Assembly (NCBI GenBank): GCA_963932465.1
Contig: OZ010787.1
Span: 30,508,087 to 30,572,086, forward strand
DNA length: 64,000 nt
DNA from: Maratus speciosus
Taxonomy: Eukaryota; Arthropoda; Arachnida; Araneae; Salticidae
Reading direction: 5' to 3'
Both the position numbers and the translations under genes were made by a program. Below are positions 22,573 to 32,533 of this stretch, piece after piece. Each line of letters opens with the position of its first letter. Position 1 is the stretch's first letter. Under the pieces are notes generated by a model that was given only the letters and a program-made list of their open reading frames with translations, made no database searches and was not told the origin of the DNA.

Positions 22573-22643
22573 TTCCAAGCCGGGACTTGAACCCGGGCCA
22601 TCAGTATAACGCACTGACGTTCTACCGACTAAACCACTTGGAA
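22573..22643 (-). tRNA. tRNA-like sequence, complete cloverleaf, C at 33
   Basis: 71 nt fold perfectly: acceptor TTCCAAG/CTTGGAA, D arm GTTT-AGTCGGTA-GAAC, anticodon stem TCAGT/ACTGA, T arm CCGGG-TTCAAGT-CCCGG. A box TGGTTTAGTCGG and B box GGTTCAAGTCC are consensus. The loop GCGTTAT gives anticodon GTT but has C rather than U at position 33, which would impair decoding. No CCA is encoded. The flanks GCCAACATAGTGA and TCACTATTATATGTTGGC are inverted repeats, so the sequence may be a SINE-like or captured tRNA rather than a working gene. Compare 42725-42802 and 43352-43418. Confidence 0.55.
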
Positions 22644-23065
22644 CGATACCCAGCAAAGAAAATTTCTCACTATTATATGTTGGCAAGGCTACAAACGCAG
22701 CACAAGATGCAATATTTACCGTGAGCCACCAACCTGGGGCAAACAATATCTGTCAGTATTAATTTCCATGTATTAATATAGTTCTACTTGATGTTCCTAA
22801 TAATATCAGATATTCCCAGTAGATTTTCTATAGGGTTAAGAACATTTAATTTGGAGGATTATTCGAAAATCGATAGTAAGACTTGGACTTCATGACAGTA
22901 TTCACGTATGCATGCAACCCTGAAAATACGGATACTAAAAAGAGTCTGAATGAAATAGCAGAAAAGAACTGACAATACTGTAGACTACTAGACTCCTAAG
23001 AAATAAAATATTTAACTATGTTGTCGAGTGCGGATTGCGAACTGAAATTTTAGAATAGTCTGCGG
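22644..23065. other. No gene seen
   Basis: Includes the right flank of the tRNA-like unit, sharing CGATACCCAGC with the other tRNA-like units (CGATGCCCAGC). Otherwise AT-rich without features. Confidence 0.4.
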
Positions 23066-23255
23066 TAGTGTTGACATTGGGCTACTTTTTTAAATTTCAG
23101 ATTTCTTGATTGGCACCACATTTTTGAAATAGTAAAATTCGCCTTATTTAATGACATATTAATTAATGTGAAAACAAGGGGAATTTTACCATTTCGGAAA
23201 AGTGGTGCCAATCAAGAAATCTCAATTTAAAAAAAGTAGCCCACTGGCAACACTG
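23066..23255. mobile_element. hAT-type element (CAGTGTTGCCA family), copy a
   Basis: 190 bp with nearly perfect inverted arms (GATTTCTTGATTGGCACCAC). 8-bp duplication GTCTGCGG/GTCTGCGA (23058-23065, 23256-23263). Core TTCGCCTTATTTAATGACAT. The 8-bp duplication and terminus fit the hAT superfamily. Confidence 0.85.
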
Positions 23256-23274
23256 GTCTGCGACAGTTTGTTAT

Positions 23275-23816
23275 TTAACCCTTTATCTCTTTATCTACTG
23301 ACGGTACTTATAAGTACTATTAAGATAACTTGTTATAAAATTCATTTAATACATAGATTAGAAGTAATACAGTTTAGAATGACTTATAGATACTTTACTT
23401 TATCTTGTTCCAAAAGCATTATGATTACACAAAACAAATATATTTTTAAAAGGATGATTTATCTTGCCCTTGCATCTTTTAACCTTTCTTGGAGTTGGGG
23501 AGGGGGGGGATTTTTTCAATTCGGAAATATTTCTATATTTCTATTGTAAGAACATTATATCTGTACATTTCCCAATTATACAAAACACTACGAAAACAAT
23601 TTAAAATAAAAGATTTGTGTGGTGTTATAAATAGTGCACAAAATCCCTATAAATTCAAATTTAATGAATCCTTCTAAATCCTTCAATCTTTCTTAAATCC
23701 TTCTAAAATTTATTAAATGATTATGGTAATATTCTAATGGAGTTTAAAAAATTCACGAAAAATGCTTTCGAAGATAAAATTTTCATGAATTCATAATTCA
23801 GTACATAAAGGATTAA
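23275..23816 (+). mobile_element. TTAA element P1
   Basis: TTAA at 23275-23278 and 23813-23816. Left end CCCTTTATCTC, with a repeated CTTTATCT, leads into GGTACTTATAAGTACT. The inverted right end reads TTAATCCTTTATGTACTG. It carries the G-run GGGGAGGGGGGGG. The open frame 23202-23549 runs through it and is not a gene. Related ends occur at 12205, 25280 and 43979. Confidence 0.6.
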
Positions 23817-24010
23817 ACGGGCAATGCACTCCTATTCGTTAAATGCAGAAACGAATGAATGACAGCAGAATTTCAAAGAAATAAGTAAAAGCTTTTGCTC
23901 ACGTACTTGATAAAAGGAAAATTTTCATTCCAAAATTCTGGTGCTAATGTGGCATTTAGGGATTAAAATTTACTGATCCAAAAATAAACCACCATCCTTC
24001 AAGTCGTTAA
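23813..24010 (+). mobile_element. TTAA element Q4
   Basis: Shares its left TTAA with P1. Interior GAATGAATGACAGCAGAATT and ATTCTGGTGCTAATGTGGCA align with Q1-Q3. Right end CCTTCAAGTCG-TTAA. Confidence 0.7.
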
Positions 24011-24044
24011 ATAACAAAATTCTAATCTGTAACGTCATTTCGAA

Positions 24045-24261
24045 TTAACCCATTAAAGACGGAATTTTTTTTTGTTTTTAAGATACAAAAATTGCATTTC
24101 GCACCACTTTTTTGGAAAAGAAAAATTTACATTATTTTATAACAGAATTTCTGTCATTAAAGAAAATGAAAATTTTTGTTATGAATTACTGGTATTCAAA
24201 CAGCAAAATGGTTGACAGTTATGCTGTGATGATATGGTAACGCTAGTTCTTAATGGGTTAA
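24045..24261 (-). mobile_element. TTAA element AA
   Basis: TTAA at 24045-24048 and 24258-24261, ends CCCATTAAAGACG and (inverted) CCCATTAAGAACT. Arms GCACCACTTTTTT and a short centre TCTGTCATTAAAG. Sole copy in the window. Confidence 0.75.
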
Positions 24262-25229
24262 TATGTAAAAACCATGATTATCAATCAACATTTTGAATAG
24301 GCAACGACAACAAGAGATTTATAATACATGTTTTTAAATTTAACTTTAAAAATTACTTTTTTGCATGTTTTAAGACCCTCTATAAAAGATTAATCTGTCA
24401 TAGAACCATTTCTATTTTCACATATAAACATTACGGCAATTCAAAAGAATGCACAAGAAATTATTATTTTTTATTCAAACTAATAAAAAAAAAAGAATAA
24501 GTTATTATTTAATTCATTTCTACAAAATTTAAAATTCTATGAAGTGTATTGAGATTGAAAATAGTTTTATATTTTGAACGCTGTGCATGTTATAATGCAT
24601 GCATATGAGGTATGAGAAACTGCTGAAACAGATGATAGAAAGAATTGTTCCAGGAAATATTCATTTTACGTAACAAAAGAGTGCTTTCGGGGAAGAAAAT
24701 GAAAAGTCATTATTTTTTAGCCAAAATCCAAATAAATTTTAGGATGTGTAATGCGCTTTCTAGAAATTTTAGAAAATATATTAAATAACATTATTAATCT
24801 GCTAGAATTTCCTTATGTGGGATGAAATAATAAATGGAATATGAAGCGGTTTTAATATGCATTTAAATGTACGGCTTTTAACGTTTTTAAATTAATTTTT
24901 CTATAAAAAATAACTTAAAAATATTATCTATTAATTTCTAATATAATATAATATTGTTTATAAAAAATGTCATGATAGACAGCGGTAATTATTTAGGACA
25001 TAAACCGAATGATATCTGTTAAAAATGCTATCTTTTTTAAAAGCTATCATCTATCATACTATCATTTTTAAAAATAATATATTTTGGAAATATTTAATTT
25101 AAGTTTTATGTTCAGTACCCGTGCCAAGTGGTTTTAATGGCTGTTTAAACCATTATCTACTAAATTATGTTCTACTGCAATTTTATTCATGATTTTTTTT
25201 TCAGTTATTGCAATGAAAATTGCATCATT
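24262..25229. other. No gene seen
   Basis: AT-rich. GCATGTTATAATGCATGC (24586-24603) is palindromic. No element ends recognised. Confidence 0.4.
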
Positions 25230-25324
25230 GCAGAAATTTGAATTTTTAAACCGTAATTTAATGCGAGCGTTAAGGGGTTAAAGTGAATGGTACTTATAAG
25301 TACCGTCTGTAGATAAAGGAATAA
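25230..25324 (-). mobile_element. Abutting ends of G- and P-type TTAA elements
   Basis: 25233-25280 matches the right end of G2 (AAACCGTAATTTAATGCGAG through AAGGGG-TTAA). It is followed by palindrome GGTACTTATAAGTACC (25289-25304), 16 bp and ATAA, the palindrome end of a P-type element. Both lack their other halves. Confidence 0.5.
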
Positions 25325-25334
25325 TGTATTTATG

Positions 25335-25525
25335 CAGGGGTTGAACATTTCATGGAAATTTTCAGGACAAATACCAGTATTTATTTATAGAGAAATAAAT
25401 CTACGTTAAGCGCGCGAAATTTCGCCTTTATTTAAGAAGATATTTTCTATAAGAAAATGCTAGTACCAAAGAATTTCCTACTCTTGATATTTTAGGACGA
25501 CCACTGATTTATGGAAATTGTTGCG
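25335..25525. mobile_element. Inverted-repeat element W4, degenerate
   Basis: Begins CAGGGGTTGAACATTTCATG and shares AGAAATAAATCTACGTTAAG, GAAATTTCGCCTTTATTTAAG and AAAATGCTAGTACC with W2/W3. The right end is worn. Confidence 0.6.
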
Positions 25526-26104
25526 TTTTGGCCGGCGTTACATATTTTTAGGTAGTCGTTACGACCATTAATATTGGACCTCAATCAAATGGTCCCGAAT
25601 CACGTAGTCGTCAATGACGCACTACTACAGGTTTTATATTAGATGCGTTTTCAATTTTTATGATATTTTTTTCGCTGATGAAGAACTAATTAGGGTGGTA
25701 TTATATCTGGCCAAAAAAATACGTTTTATTTTTGAATTGTATGTTTTAATGTTGGGGGTAATTTACCTTGAACTAGGAAAGATATATACCAACTCAGGAG
25801 TACCTTTTCCAAGTTTATAGTAGTTTAGGCAAGCTACGTTTATTTGTTCAGTCAGAAATATTTAAAATTTTGTTTCATATATGAGTGTATGTTCAGTTGC
25901 CATTGAATCTGGGGTAACCTTTCTTGCTACTCAGTTGCCTGAAACCGGTTATTTTATTTTATTCTGGAAGATTATGATATCTACTGGACCTTATACTAAC
26001 ATTTAGTTTTAAAAAGTTATAAATTATAAAATTCAGGTAATTCAATAAAAGAATCTTTTTAGAGCACATTTTTAAGTTCATTATACTATTAAACATAGTT
26101 AATT
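25526..26104. other. No gene seen
   Basis: Contains the 68-residue frame 25614-25820 without recognisable motif. AT-rich, no element ends. Confidence 0.4.
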
Positions 26105-26884
26105 AATAACCCTTTGCACTCGGGAGGTGATTCTCACTCAGTACTATTTTGCCAGGTGTCCCGGGTAAATCGGGGTTCTGAATGCTCTGGACACCAGTAT
26201 TTTAAAGTAATTTTCCACACCTTGTCTAATGGTAGAACCATCTACGATTAAAGATGGTGAATTAACACTTAAATGCGCGATTTTTATTTTGTTTCGAAAT
26301 GATTGTATATGATTCTCTGAAAGGTTTATTACACAGGAAAAATAATGAAAAAATCAGAGATACGTTTTTCATATAATACGTCAATCTTTTCTTCTTTTGC
26401 ACATCAGCAATACAAGTAAAAACTACTCTCGTGTGGCTGTTTTACACAAAAATAATGCAAATTAGTAAATATTTTAATAAGTATGTCTCCAAATACCTTA
26501 TTTTATATTATTATTTATTTTATAAAACTTAGCATTTAACCCTTTAATTCCCATGATAGAATACGCTCTAGAAATTACGTATTTCAGAGAATCTGACTTT
26601 AAACAAGGAAGTTTCAATGGTTAATTTCGCTTTATTTAAAAAACGGGATGTCTGTTATTAATTAAAGCACATATTGCTATTTTAATTTTCTGGTGTGAAT
26701 TAGGTATATACGGATAAAAAAATCTATTATATTCAAAACACTGTTGTTAGCATATATGTTCCGCACTAAAGGGTTAAACTGTAAGAGATTAGTGGCGTCT
26801 AGAGCATTCAGAGCCCTGATTTACGTGAGACATCTGGCAACTCTAGTGGTGAGTGCAAGTCACCTCTCAAGTGCAAAGGGTTAA
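26105..26884. mobile_element. TTAA element X, host of composite A
   Basis: Outer ends CCCTTTGCACTCG and (inverted, before TTAA 26881-26884) CCCTTTGCACTTG. The left palindrome GGTGATTCTCACTC starts 16 bp in. Inside are second-level arms TTGCCAGGTGTCCCGGG / GAGACATCTGGCAA, related to Y2 (41066-41253). A composite A element is inserted at the central TTAA. Confidence 0.7.
26262..26777 (+). mobile_element. TTAA composite element A, complete and mobile as a unit
   Basis: 516 bp. TTAA at 26262-26265 and 26774-26777. Left CACTTAAATGCGC, right inverted CCCTTTAGTGCGG. It sits cleanly in X with X sequence resuming on both sides, so the A1-left/A2 chimera transposed as one unit. The A2 part begins at 26536. 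Confidence 0.8.
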
Positions 26885-27009
26885 AACTTATTGTTACTGT
26901 TGGTATGAGTTCCAAAAATGCTACCCTTTTTCATTTCACAAAATAAAAACGACTGTATGACGGGTAGTTCCATAGAAAAGTTAACACACATTTTAAAAAC
27001 AATTGGACA

Positions 27010-27188
27010 TACCATAATTTCCTACGTATAATTCGCGGATCAAACAATTCTGTTTGGACCCAGAAATTTTATTTAGTTGTTGAAGTCAAATATTTACCGC
27101 GGTTTAAAAAGTTACATTTTATTTTAAAAAATTTCTGTGTCGAAAAATGATTGCTTGATCCGCGGATTATACGCCGGAAATTACGGTA
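27010..27188. mobile_element. TA-flanked element E1
   Basis: TIR CCRTAATTTCC...GGAAATTACGG between TA dinucleotides. Subterminal GCGGATCAAACAATT and GATTGCTTGATCCGCGG arms. Asymmetric centre TATTTACCGCGGTTTAAAAA. Four relatives are at 49047, 50639, 52299 and 59420. Confidence 0.8.
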
Positions 27189-27330
27189 CTTTGTATCATA
27201 TGAAGCAAAGTTTTTAATACTTCCAATTCAAAAAATCCGTTTATTATGTTATAACTTTAATAAATATAGTTCAGAAGCGCTTGAGTTTATATATTTACTT
27301 TTTTCTGTCTAAACATATCATAGAATTTCC

Positions 27331-27538
27331 TTCAACTCTTTGATTATGGTTAGGGACATATACGTCCAAGTAGAATATTTTTATTCTATTTGCACCACTT
27401 TTTGAAATTTAGTCTCTGTCATAAACTTATACTAGGATATTTTCAAGAGAAATCTATCATAATGAAAAGGTCTTGCAAATTGTGTCACTTTTAAATATTA
27501 ATTTTGTCTAGAATGCTGGCCCATAATCAAAGAGTTAA
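27331..27538 (+). mobile_element. TTAA element Z
   Basis: Left CTCTTTGATTATGG and right (inverted, before TTAA 27535-27538) CTCTTTGATTATGG are identical. Near-palindrome GGACATATACGTCC lies inside the left end. The left TTAA has decayed to TTCAA. Confidence 0.7.
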
Positions 27539-27889
27539 CCCTCTAAATGAATGACCCGCATTTTTCCGTTTCCCTAAAACAATTGAAATTGGTTGCATAA
27601 AAAAAAAATAATTTTAACAGAATTGTATTTTATGATGCATGTCAAATAAAGGGGCATGAAGTATATATTAGAAACATACAGTAAACAAAAATTAAATTAA
27701 CATTAGTTTTATAAGCATTTTTAAGAAAATGCAGGAAAGCCCCCAAAAAGTCCATTTGCGACGTGCAACAAGTATCCTTTTGTAAATTTATGGCCACCAC
27801 GTTCTCTGAAATGAAAGGACAAGGTAAAAGTTATATAAGAATGTGGCCACGGTTGAATTTTGATATGTAGTAGTTTATGTAATGCTGAT
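27539..27889. other. No gene; possible TTAA element end
   Basis: Starts CCCTCTAAATGAATGACC directly after the TTAA of Z, resembling a terminus, but no partner end is visible. Confidence 0.35.
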
Positions 27890-28053
27890 GAATATCTTAA
27901 TTAGCAGAATTAGTAAATTTTAAGAAATGAATCTGCCGTAGGTTTCTGCAACAATTGTAAGAAAAAAGCCATTCCGCGTAGGTTTCTACGAAATTTATAA
28001 ACATGATTTTTCTAAAAAAAGTGGTGTAAAACAAACGGGCCGAGTGGGAGCCC
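27890..28053. mobile_element. CAGGG-type inverted-repeat element AD2
   Basis: Right end inverted is GCAGGGCTCCCACTCGGCCC; interior TAGGTTTCTACGAAATTTAT and AAAGTGGTGTAAAAC align with AD1. Left end worn. Confidence 0.45.
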
Positions 28054-28056
28054 TGC

Positions 28057-28267
28057 TTAACCCCTTGAGGGGCAAGCAATTACGTTTGTGAAATGCTGAA
28101 TTCCCACCGGAATCTTTGAAAAATTCTATTTCAAAATAAGTAAAATCAATTTTACTGCTTTTTTCCACCAAAGTTAGAAAAGTAAAATTTACTAAAATTT
28201 TTCTGATGTAAAACTTCATTAATCGTAGGTGGTATATAATATATACCGGTGTCCCTCAAGGGGTTAA
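28057..28267 (+). mobile_element. TTAA element V1
   Basis: TTAA at both ends (28057-28060, 28264-28267). Left CCCCTTGAGGGGC; right inverted CCCCTTGAGGGAC, spacer ACC, then palindrome GGTATATAATATATACC (28231-28247), 16 bp from the TTAA. It shares that TTAA with D3. Confidence 0.85.
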
Positions 28268-28480
28268 CCTTTCCGGTGCAGAAAAAGTCTGTTCGGAAAA
28301 TGATGAAACGATTGACTGACGTAGGAATTTACAAACGACTGTTTTAGAAATTCAAAACTTGTTACTTTAAAATTTCATTGTAAAAGCAAAATGTTACTAA
28401 AATGTTCTTGGTGCCGTTGCTAAGTTTGGAATTAAAATTAGGTGGTCTCGAGGTAGGATCGCTGCACCAGAAAGTGTTAA
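28264..28480 (-). mobile_element. TTAA element D3
   Basis: Shares its left TTAA with V1 and ends at TTAA 28477-28480. Interior GACTGACGTAGGAATTTACA and TGTTCTTGGTGCCGTTGC align with inverted L elements. Termini CCTTTCCGGTGCA and CACTTTCTGGTGC (inverted). Confidence 0.75.
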
Positions 28481-28614
28481 TTTATATTATATAATTCCAA
28501 TCCTTGCTGTTTTTCTGTTATATTTTATTATTTTGTAAAATTCCTGGTTATATTTTATTTGAAAATATGTTGTTTTGATTCAAAATATCACACCTGCAAA
28601 CATTCCAGTTCAAA

Positions 28615-28831
28615 TTAACCCCTTAATTCTCGCTCCCGTCATATTCACGGGCTGTGTCTATTACTCAAATTGTTTGATTCCCACCAGTTTTATTAAATAG
28701 TGAAATTGCATGTATTTTAGTGTCGTTTTTCCTGTCATTAAATAAGGTCAATATTTCTTTTTCTTAAAGCTGGTGCCAATAAGCAATTTGAATTTTTAAA
28801 CCGTAATTTTATTCGAGCGTTAAGGGGTTAA
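28615..28831 (+). mobile_element. TTAA element G2, intact
   Basis: 217 bp. Left CCCCTTAATTCTC, spacer GCT, hairpin CCCGT-CATATTC-ACGGG (28635-28651). Right inverted CCCCTTAACGCTC. Core TGTCATTAAATAAGGTC. Reference for G1. Confidence 0.85.
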
Positions 28832-28978
28832 AAAAAACGACAGATACAAGTATATTCAATAGCAAAAGCTAATCAGAAAACACATGAAAGCAGGAAGAAT
28901 TCCGTTGAATAATCATTTTAGTCCAAATTATGTTTATTTCACTTGAAAACTACTAAAATGTTGACAGATATGTAATGT

Positions 28979-29183
28979 GTAACCCTTTCCGGCGCAGTGG
29001 TCCCATATCGGGACCACATAATTTAAATTCCAAACGGCACCAAGATTATTTTATTGAAATTTTGCTTTTACAATGAAAGTTTAAAGTAACGAGGCTTTAA
29101 TTTCTAAAGAAGTCGTTTGTAAATTCCGGTGTCAGCCAATTATTATTTTAGGAATAGAAATATTCTGTGCCGAAAAGGGTAAA
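28979..29183 (+). mobile_element. TTAA element L2
   Basis: Left CCCTTTCCGGCGC then hairpin GTGGTCCC-ATATC-GGGACCAC (28997-29017). Right (inverted) CCCTTTTCGGCAC. Interior GGCACCAAGATTATTTTATT and ATTCCGGTGTCAGCCAATTA define the D/L family. TTAA flanks mutated to GTAA/GTAA. Confidence 0.75.
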
Positions 29184-29200
29184 CTTGTTTGCAACGAGTG

Positions 29201-29382
29201 CAGGGCTCGCATTGGGCCCTTGTTGGAAAAGCAGTATTTTACCAGAGAAAAAAAATCGCGGTAGTTTTTCGCAACAATCGAAAAAAAAAACGCAATTCCA
29301 AGTATTTTTCTACGAAATTTATAAAGAAAATATTTCTTTGAAAGAAAGTGGTGTTAAAAAAAAGCACAAAGTAAAGGCCCTG
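29201..29382. mobile_element. CAGGG-type element AD1, 6-bp duplication
   Basis: Ends CAGGGCTCGCATTGGGCCC and (inverted) CAGGGCCTTTACTTTGTGC. CGAGTG is duplicated at 29195-29200 and 29383-29388. The open frame 29167-29418 crosses it and is not a gene. Confidence 0.65.
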
Positions 29383-29384
29383 CG

Positions 29385-29848
29385 AGTGGCTATAAAATAT
29401 TTGTACTGCGATAGTTGATGTGGAATAGCGGAGCCTAATCTCTTAAATGCCTCAATTTCAGAACCGTAGTTGCTGTATTAACATAGTTTCGGAGGGAGAG
29501 GTGAAGTTTTAAAGACCTATTTTTGGGGGAGTTTTTATGAAAGGGGGGGGGGTGAGGGTGAAATGATGGTTCGGAGCTTATGTGGCTACATGTGGACAGT
29601 GGATGAGATGTGGCAACATCAGTATGATCCCGAGTCCAAACGACAGTAGTTACGTCTCGTCCACTATCACAAATCTAAACCCATAAGCTAAAAATCAGCG
29701 TTTCACCCGCACTCCTCCCCTTTCACTCCTCCCTCCAAAACTATATGAATATAGCAGGTAAGGTTCTGAAATTGAGCATATAGGCATCTAAGACATTATA
29801 CTTCGATATTCCACCCCAACCATCGCAGTACAAATATTTTATATACAC
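29385..29848. mobile_element. Foldback element AC
   Basis: Arms of roughly 120 bp: ATAAAATATTTGTACTGCGA at 29391 and the inverted TCGCAGTACAAATATTTTAT ending about 29842. GC-richer centre with a G9 run. No coding content. Confidence 0.65.
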
Positions 29849-30515
29849 TAGGGACAATAATTATTTAACCACCCTTGTATACTTGACTTGGCTCAAAAGC
29901 ATCGAATATTATTACCATTAATTTTGAATAGAAAATTTTTCCTTATTTAATTACATAATTTCTGCAATTCAATAACAGAAAAAAATTTTGTTTTGAAATG
30001 ACGGTCACAAAAGATTAAAAATTCCGTAAAGCACGCTCTTCGCGAAGTGACAGGTTGCGAAGTTTGCACGGTCACAGAACAAGAATTGAGACATTCCAGC
30101 CAATCCCAGCGGCGCCACATAATTTTTACGTACTTTTTCGTACGATATTTTATCGCTGCAACTTTGCGAAGAAATAAAAATTCGTGTTGAAGATTACTGG
30201 TTTTTATTGATTTTGTGCACCAACTGTTGCACGTATACGTGCCGCTCGTTGCGGTGGTGTTAAGGATAGATCGACAGGAATATTTTCGTTCAGTCCGACT
30301 TACATTAGATAATGCTTAACAGTTTAATTTCCGAGGAATGATATTTTGGGTATAGCTGTATAGAGTGGTAAAAAAGTTTCAAGTAACTTAAAAAGAAAAC
30401 TGTGTGTTTCACTCACTAACATTTATATTTGACAATAGTAATCTTCCCCTTATTTAAGCACATAATTTGTGGCATTAAATTGGTTAAATATTTCTAATCA
30501 GAAAAAGTGCTACAC
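29849..30515. other. No gene; decayed inverted repeats
   Basis: Contains a worn element core (CCTTATTTAATTACATAATT, 29941-29960) and a second (CCCCTTATTTAAGCACATAA, 30447). No complete ends. Confidence 0.4.
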
Positions 30516-30692
30516 CAGGGTTCGCACTGGTACCATTATTTCCAAGGCCCAATATCAGAACTTTTTTATAGAAAAATAAATCTAGTTTAAACGGACGGAA
30601 TTTTGCCTTATTTCAGGAGAAATTTTCCATAAGAAAATACTGGTACCGAATAATTTCTTATTCATGAAATTCAAGCACCCGTACGAACCCTG
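30516..30692. mobile_element. Inverted-repeat element W3, 5-bp duplication
   Basis: Ends CAGGGTTCGCACTGGTACC and inverted CAGGGTTCGTACGGGTGC. TACAC precedes (30511-30515) and follows (30693-30697). Core TTGCCTTATTTCAGGAGAAA. Confidence 0.75.
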
Positions 30693-31542
30693 TACACGTA
30701 TACATGCACCGTATAAACGTTGCGTATTTTCATCCAATTACGCAGCATTGCATATTCAATGGATAAGGATAGAAAAAGAAACAGTAAAGAAAAAAATTTC
30801 CTCCTAACAAAAGACTACTGGAAAAAAAGGAAAACATTCAAAAAATAAGTGCAACGATAAATAAACAATGAAACAATGAAAGTCCCCACAGAGCATCAGT
30901 AGACAGTAATTAAATACTTCAGTGTCCTCGAAATTTAATGATCTGTAAAAAATGTAAATGTTATTTACTCTATCCTCTATTGTACGATCCTCAACGAAAA
31001 ATATTTAGAACGATTCGGTTTTATTCCTGTTAAAAAAAATTGTATTATACTATTCCCCCTTTGACATAAAAATAAAACTTTCCCGTCTAACTTTCCTCTT
31101 AGAGGATAGTAAACGTTTGATATAAAGTTAATGAAAAGAACTAACATTCTGCTTTTTATTCTTTTAAGATTTTATGTTATTACTGGTTTCAGAGTATAAA
31201 AATAAATGTTTTAAAATGGTTTTAATATTTTCTAGTAAATCAATCTGTCACTATCTTAATTTCTATAAGCAATGAAAGCAAATCGAATTGTATACACATG
31301 TGAGTCATTTGCTGTTGTCATATAACATTCAAATAATATATTTTTAATAAATATTTAAGTTTTATGTGTATTGTTCCCACTCAATCTGTTTTTTGAATAC
31401 CAAGTTTTTCGAACAAAATTCTCCTTTTTAGATTTATTTTCTTCTTTTTCAGAAACCTACATCTAACATTATTACTATGTCAAATATTGTAAAAACCTAC
31501 TACGTAGTTTTTTCTTCTGAATTACTGGCTTTACAAAATTGA
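30693..31542. other. No gene seen
   Basis: AT-rich, with short frames only and no paired element ends. Confidence 0.4.
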
Positions 31543-31620
31543 CAGTGTTCGTACGGGTCCTTGAATTTCCAGACTAAAAAATTCTTTCTGTACCAGTATT
31601 TTCTTATAGAAAATCTCTCC

Positions 31621-32014
31621 TTAACTCTTGAACGCCCGAAATGTGCTGATCCGACTCCGACCGCATGATTAAACACACATGGGAATTTTTGTCATAAGTT
31701 AAATTTAAGCGAAGCAGGAATACGTTAAATAAATCAGTTAAATAATTTTAAATAAAAGTTCTGGAATAAAATATTTTTATGAAACTTGAGTAAAATTTCC
31801 GGGCGTTCTAGCAGTGTTGCCGGATGGGCTATTTTTTTTAAATTCAAATTCCTGATTGGCATCACTATTTTGAAATGGTAAAATGCGCCTTATTTAATGA
31901 CATAGCAATTAACGTGAAAACAAACTTTATTTACCGTTTCAAAAAAGTGGTGGAAATCAAGAAACCTGAATTTAAAAAATGTAGCCTACTGGCAACAATG
32001 CGTTCTAGTTTTAA
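31621..32014 (-). mobile_element. TTAA element F4, middle layer
   Basis: TTAA at 31621-31624 and 32011-32014; starts CTCTTGAACGCCC and its right side reads GGGCGTTCTAG-TT. Interrupted by a hAT-type element near the right end. Confidence 0.8.
31812..32000. mobile_element. hAT-type element, copy b (inner layer)
   Basis: Perfect 8-bp duplication CGTTCTAG at 31804-31811 and 32001-32008. Ends CAGTGTTGCCGGATGGGC and (inverted) CATTGTTGCCAGTAGGC. Core TGCGCCTTATTTAATGACAT. Confidence 0.9.
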
Positions 32015-32105
32015 ATAAGGAGAAATTTTGCACGTTTAAACCAGATTTATTATTCTATAAAAAATACTGATATTTTGCCTTGAAAATAACGGTACCAATA
32101 CAATT

Positions 32106-32533
32106 GTGATTGAGAGCTCTGTACATTAAAAATTTTAATGAATTAAAACATTAACATGGTATACATTCATGGCATTAAACAGAAATACCAGGACAAATTA
32201 GCCTTTACTATACAGTAGAATGTTCATTAGTGTTAATGATATAATTAACAAAAAAGTGCGATCGTTGTTAACGAACCCCACAAGTAAGAATTTTTTTTTA
32301 AATCTAAACAATACACTTCGTTTTCTAATCTATCTTAATTTAAAATTGCGAAATTTTGATTCCATGTTTATAAACAGCTTTTTTTAAAGACGTTATTCAC
32401 TCATGTCACATACACGCGTGAGCAAAAAGAGTTACTTTAATCTGTCACCATATTTCAGTGTTGCCAGATTGGGGACTTTTTTATTTCAGATTATTTGACT
32501 GTCAACACTTTTTTTTTTTTTTTTTTTTTAATA
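32106..32533. other. No gene; truncated hAT-type end
   Basis: CAGTGTTGCCAGATTGGGG at 32456-32474 begins a hAT-type element whose arm runs into a T21 tract at 32511-32529 and is lost. Confidence 0.45.

Larger units (their letters stand above)
31543..32105. mobile_element. Inverted-repeat element W1, outer layer of a nest
   Basis: Left end CAGTGTTCGTACGGGTCC and arm TGTACCAGTATTTTCTTATA; right arm AAAATACTGATATTTTGCC. The centre, read without its insert, is the palindrome CTCCTTAAATAAGGAG, and element F4 entered at its TTAA. Confidence 0.7.

Noticed and set aside
22573..22643. Confident functional tRNA-Asn(GTT)
   Set aside because: C at position 33 and the related repeated units argue against a working decoder, so it is listed only as tRNA-like.
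23202..23549. 115-residue frame
   Set aside because: Crosses the hAT-type element, its duplication and the P1 terminus; no domain.
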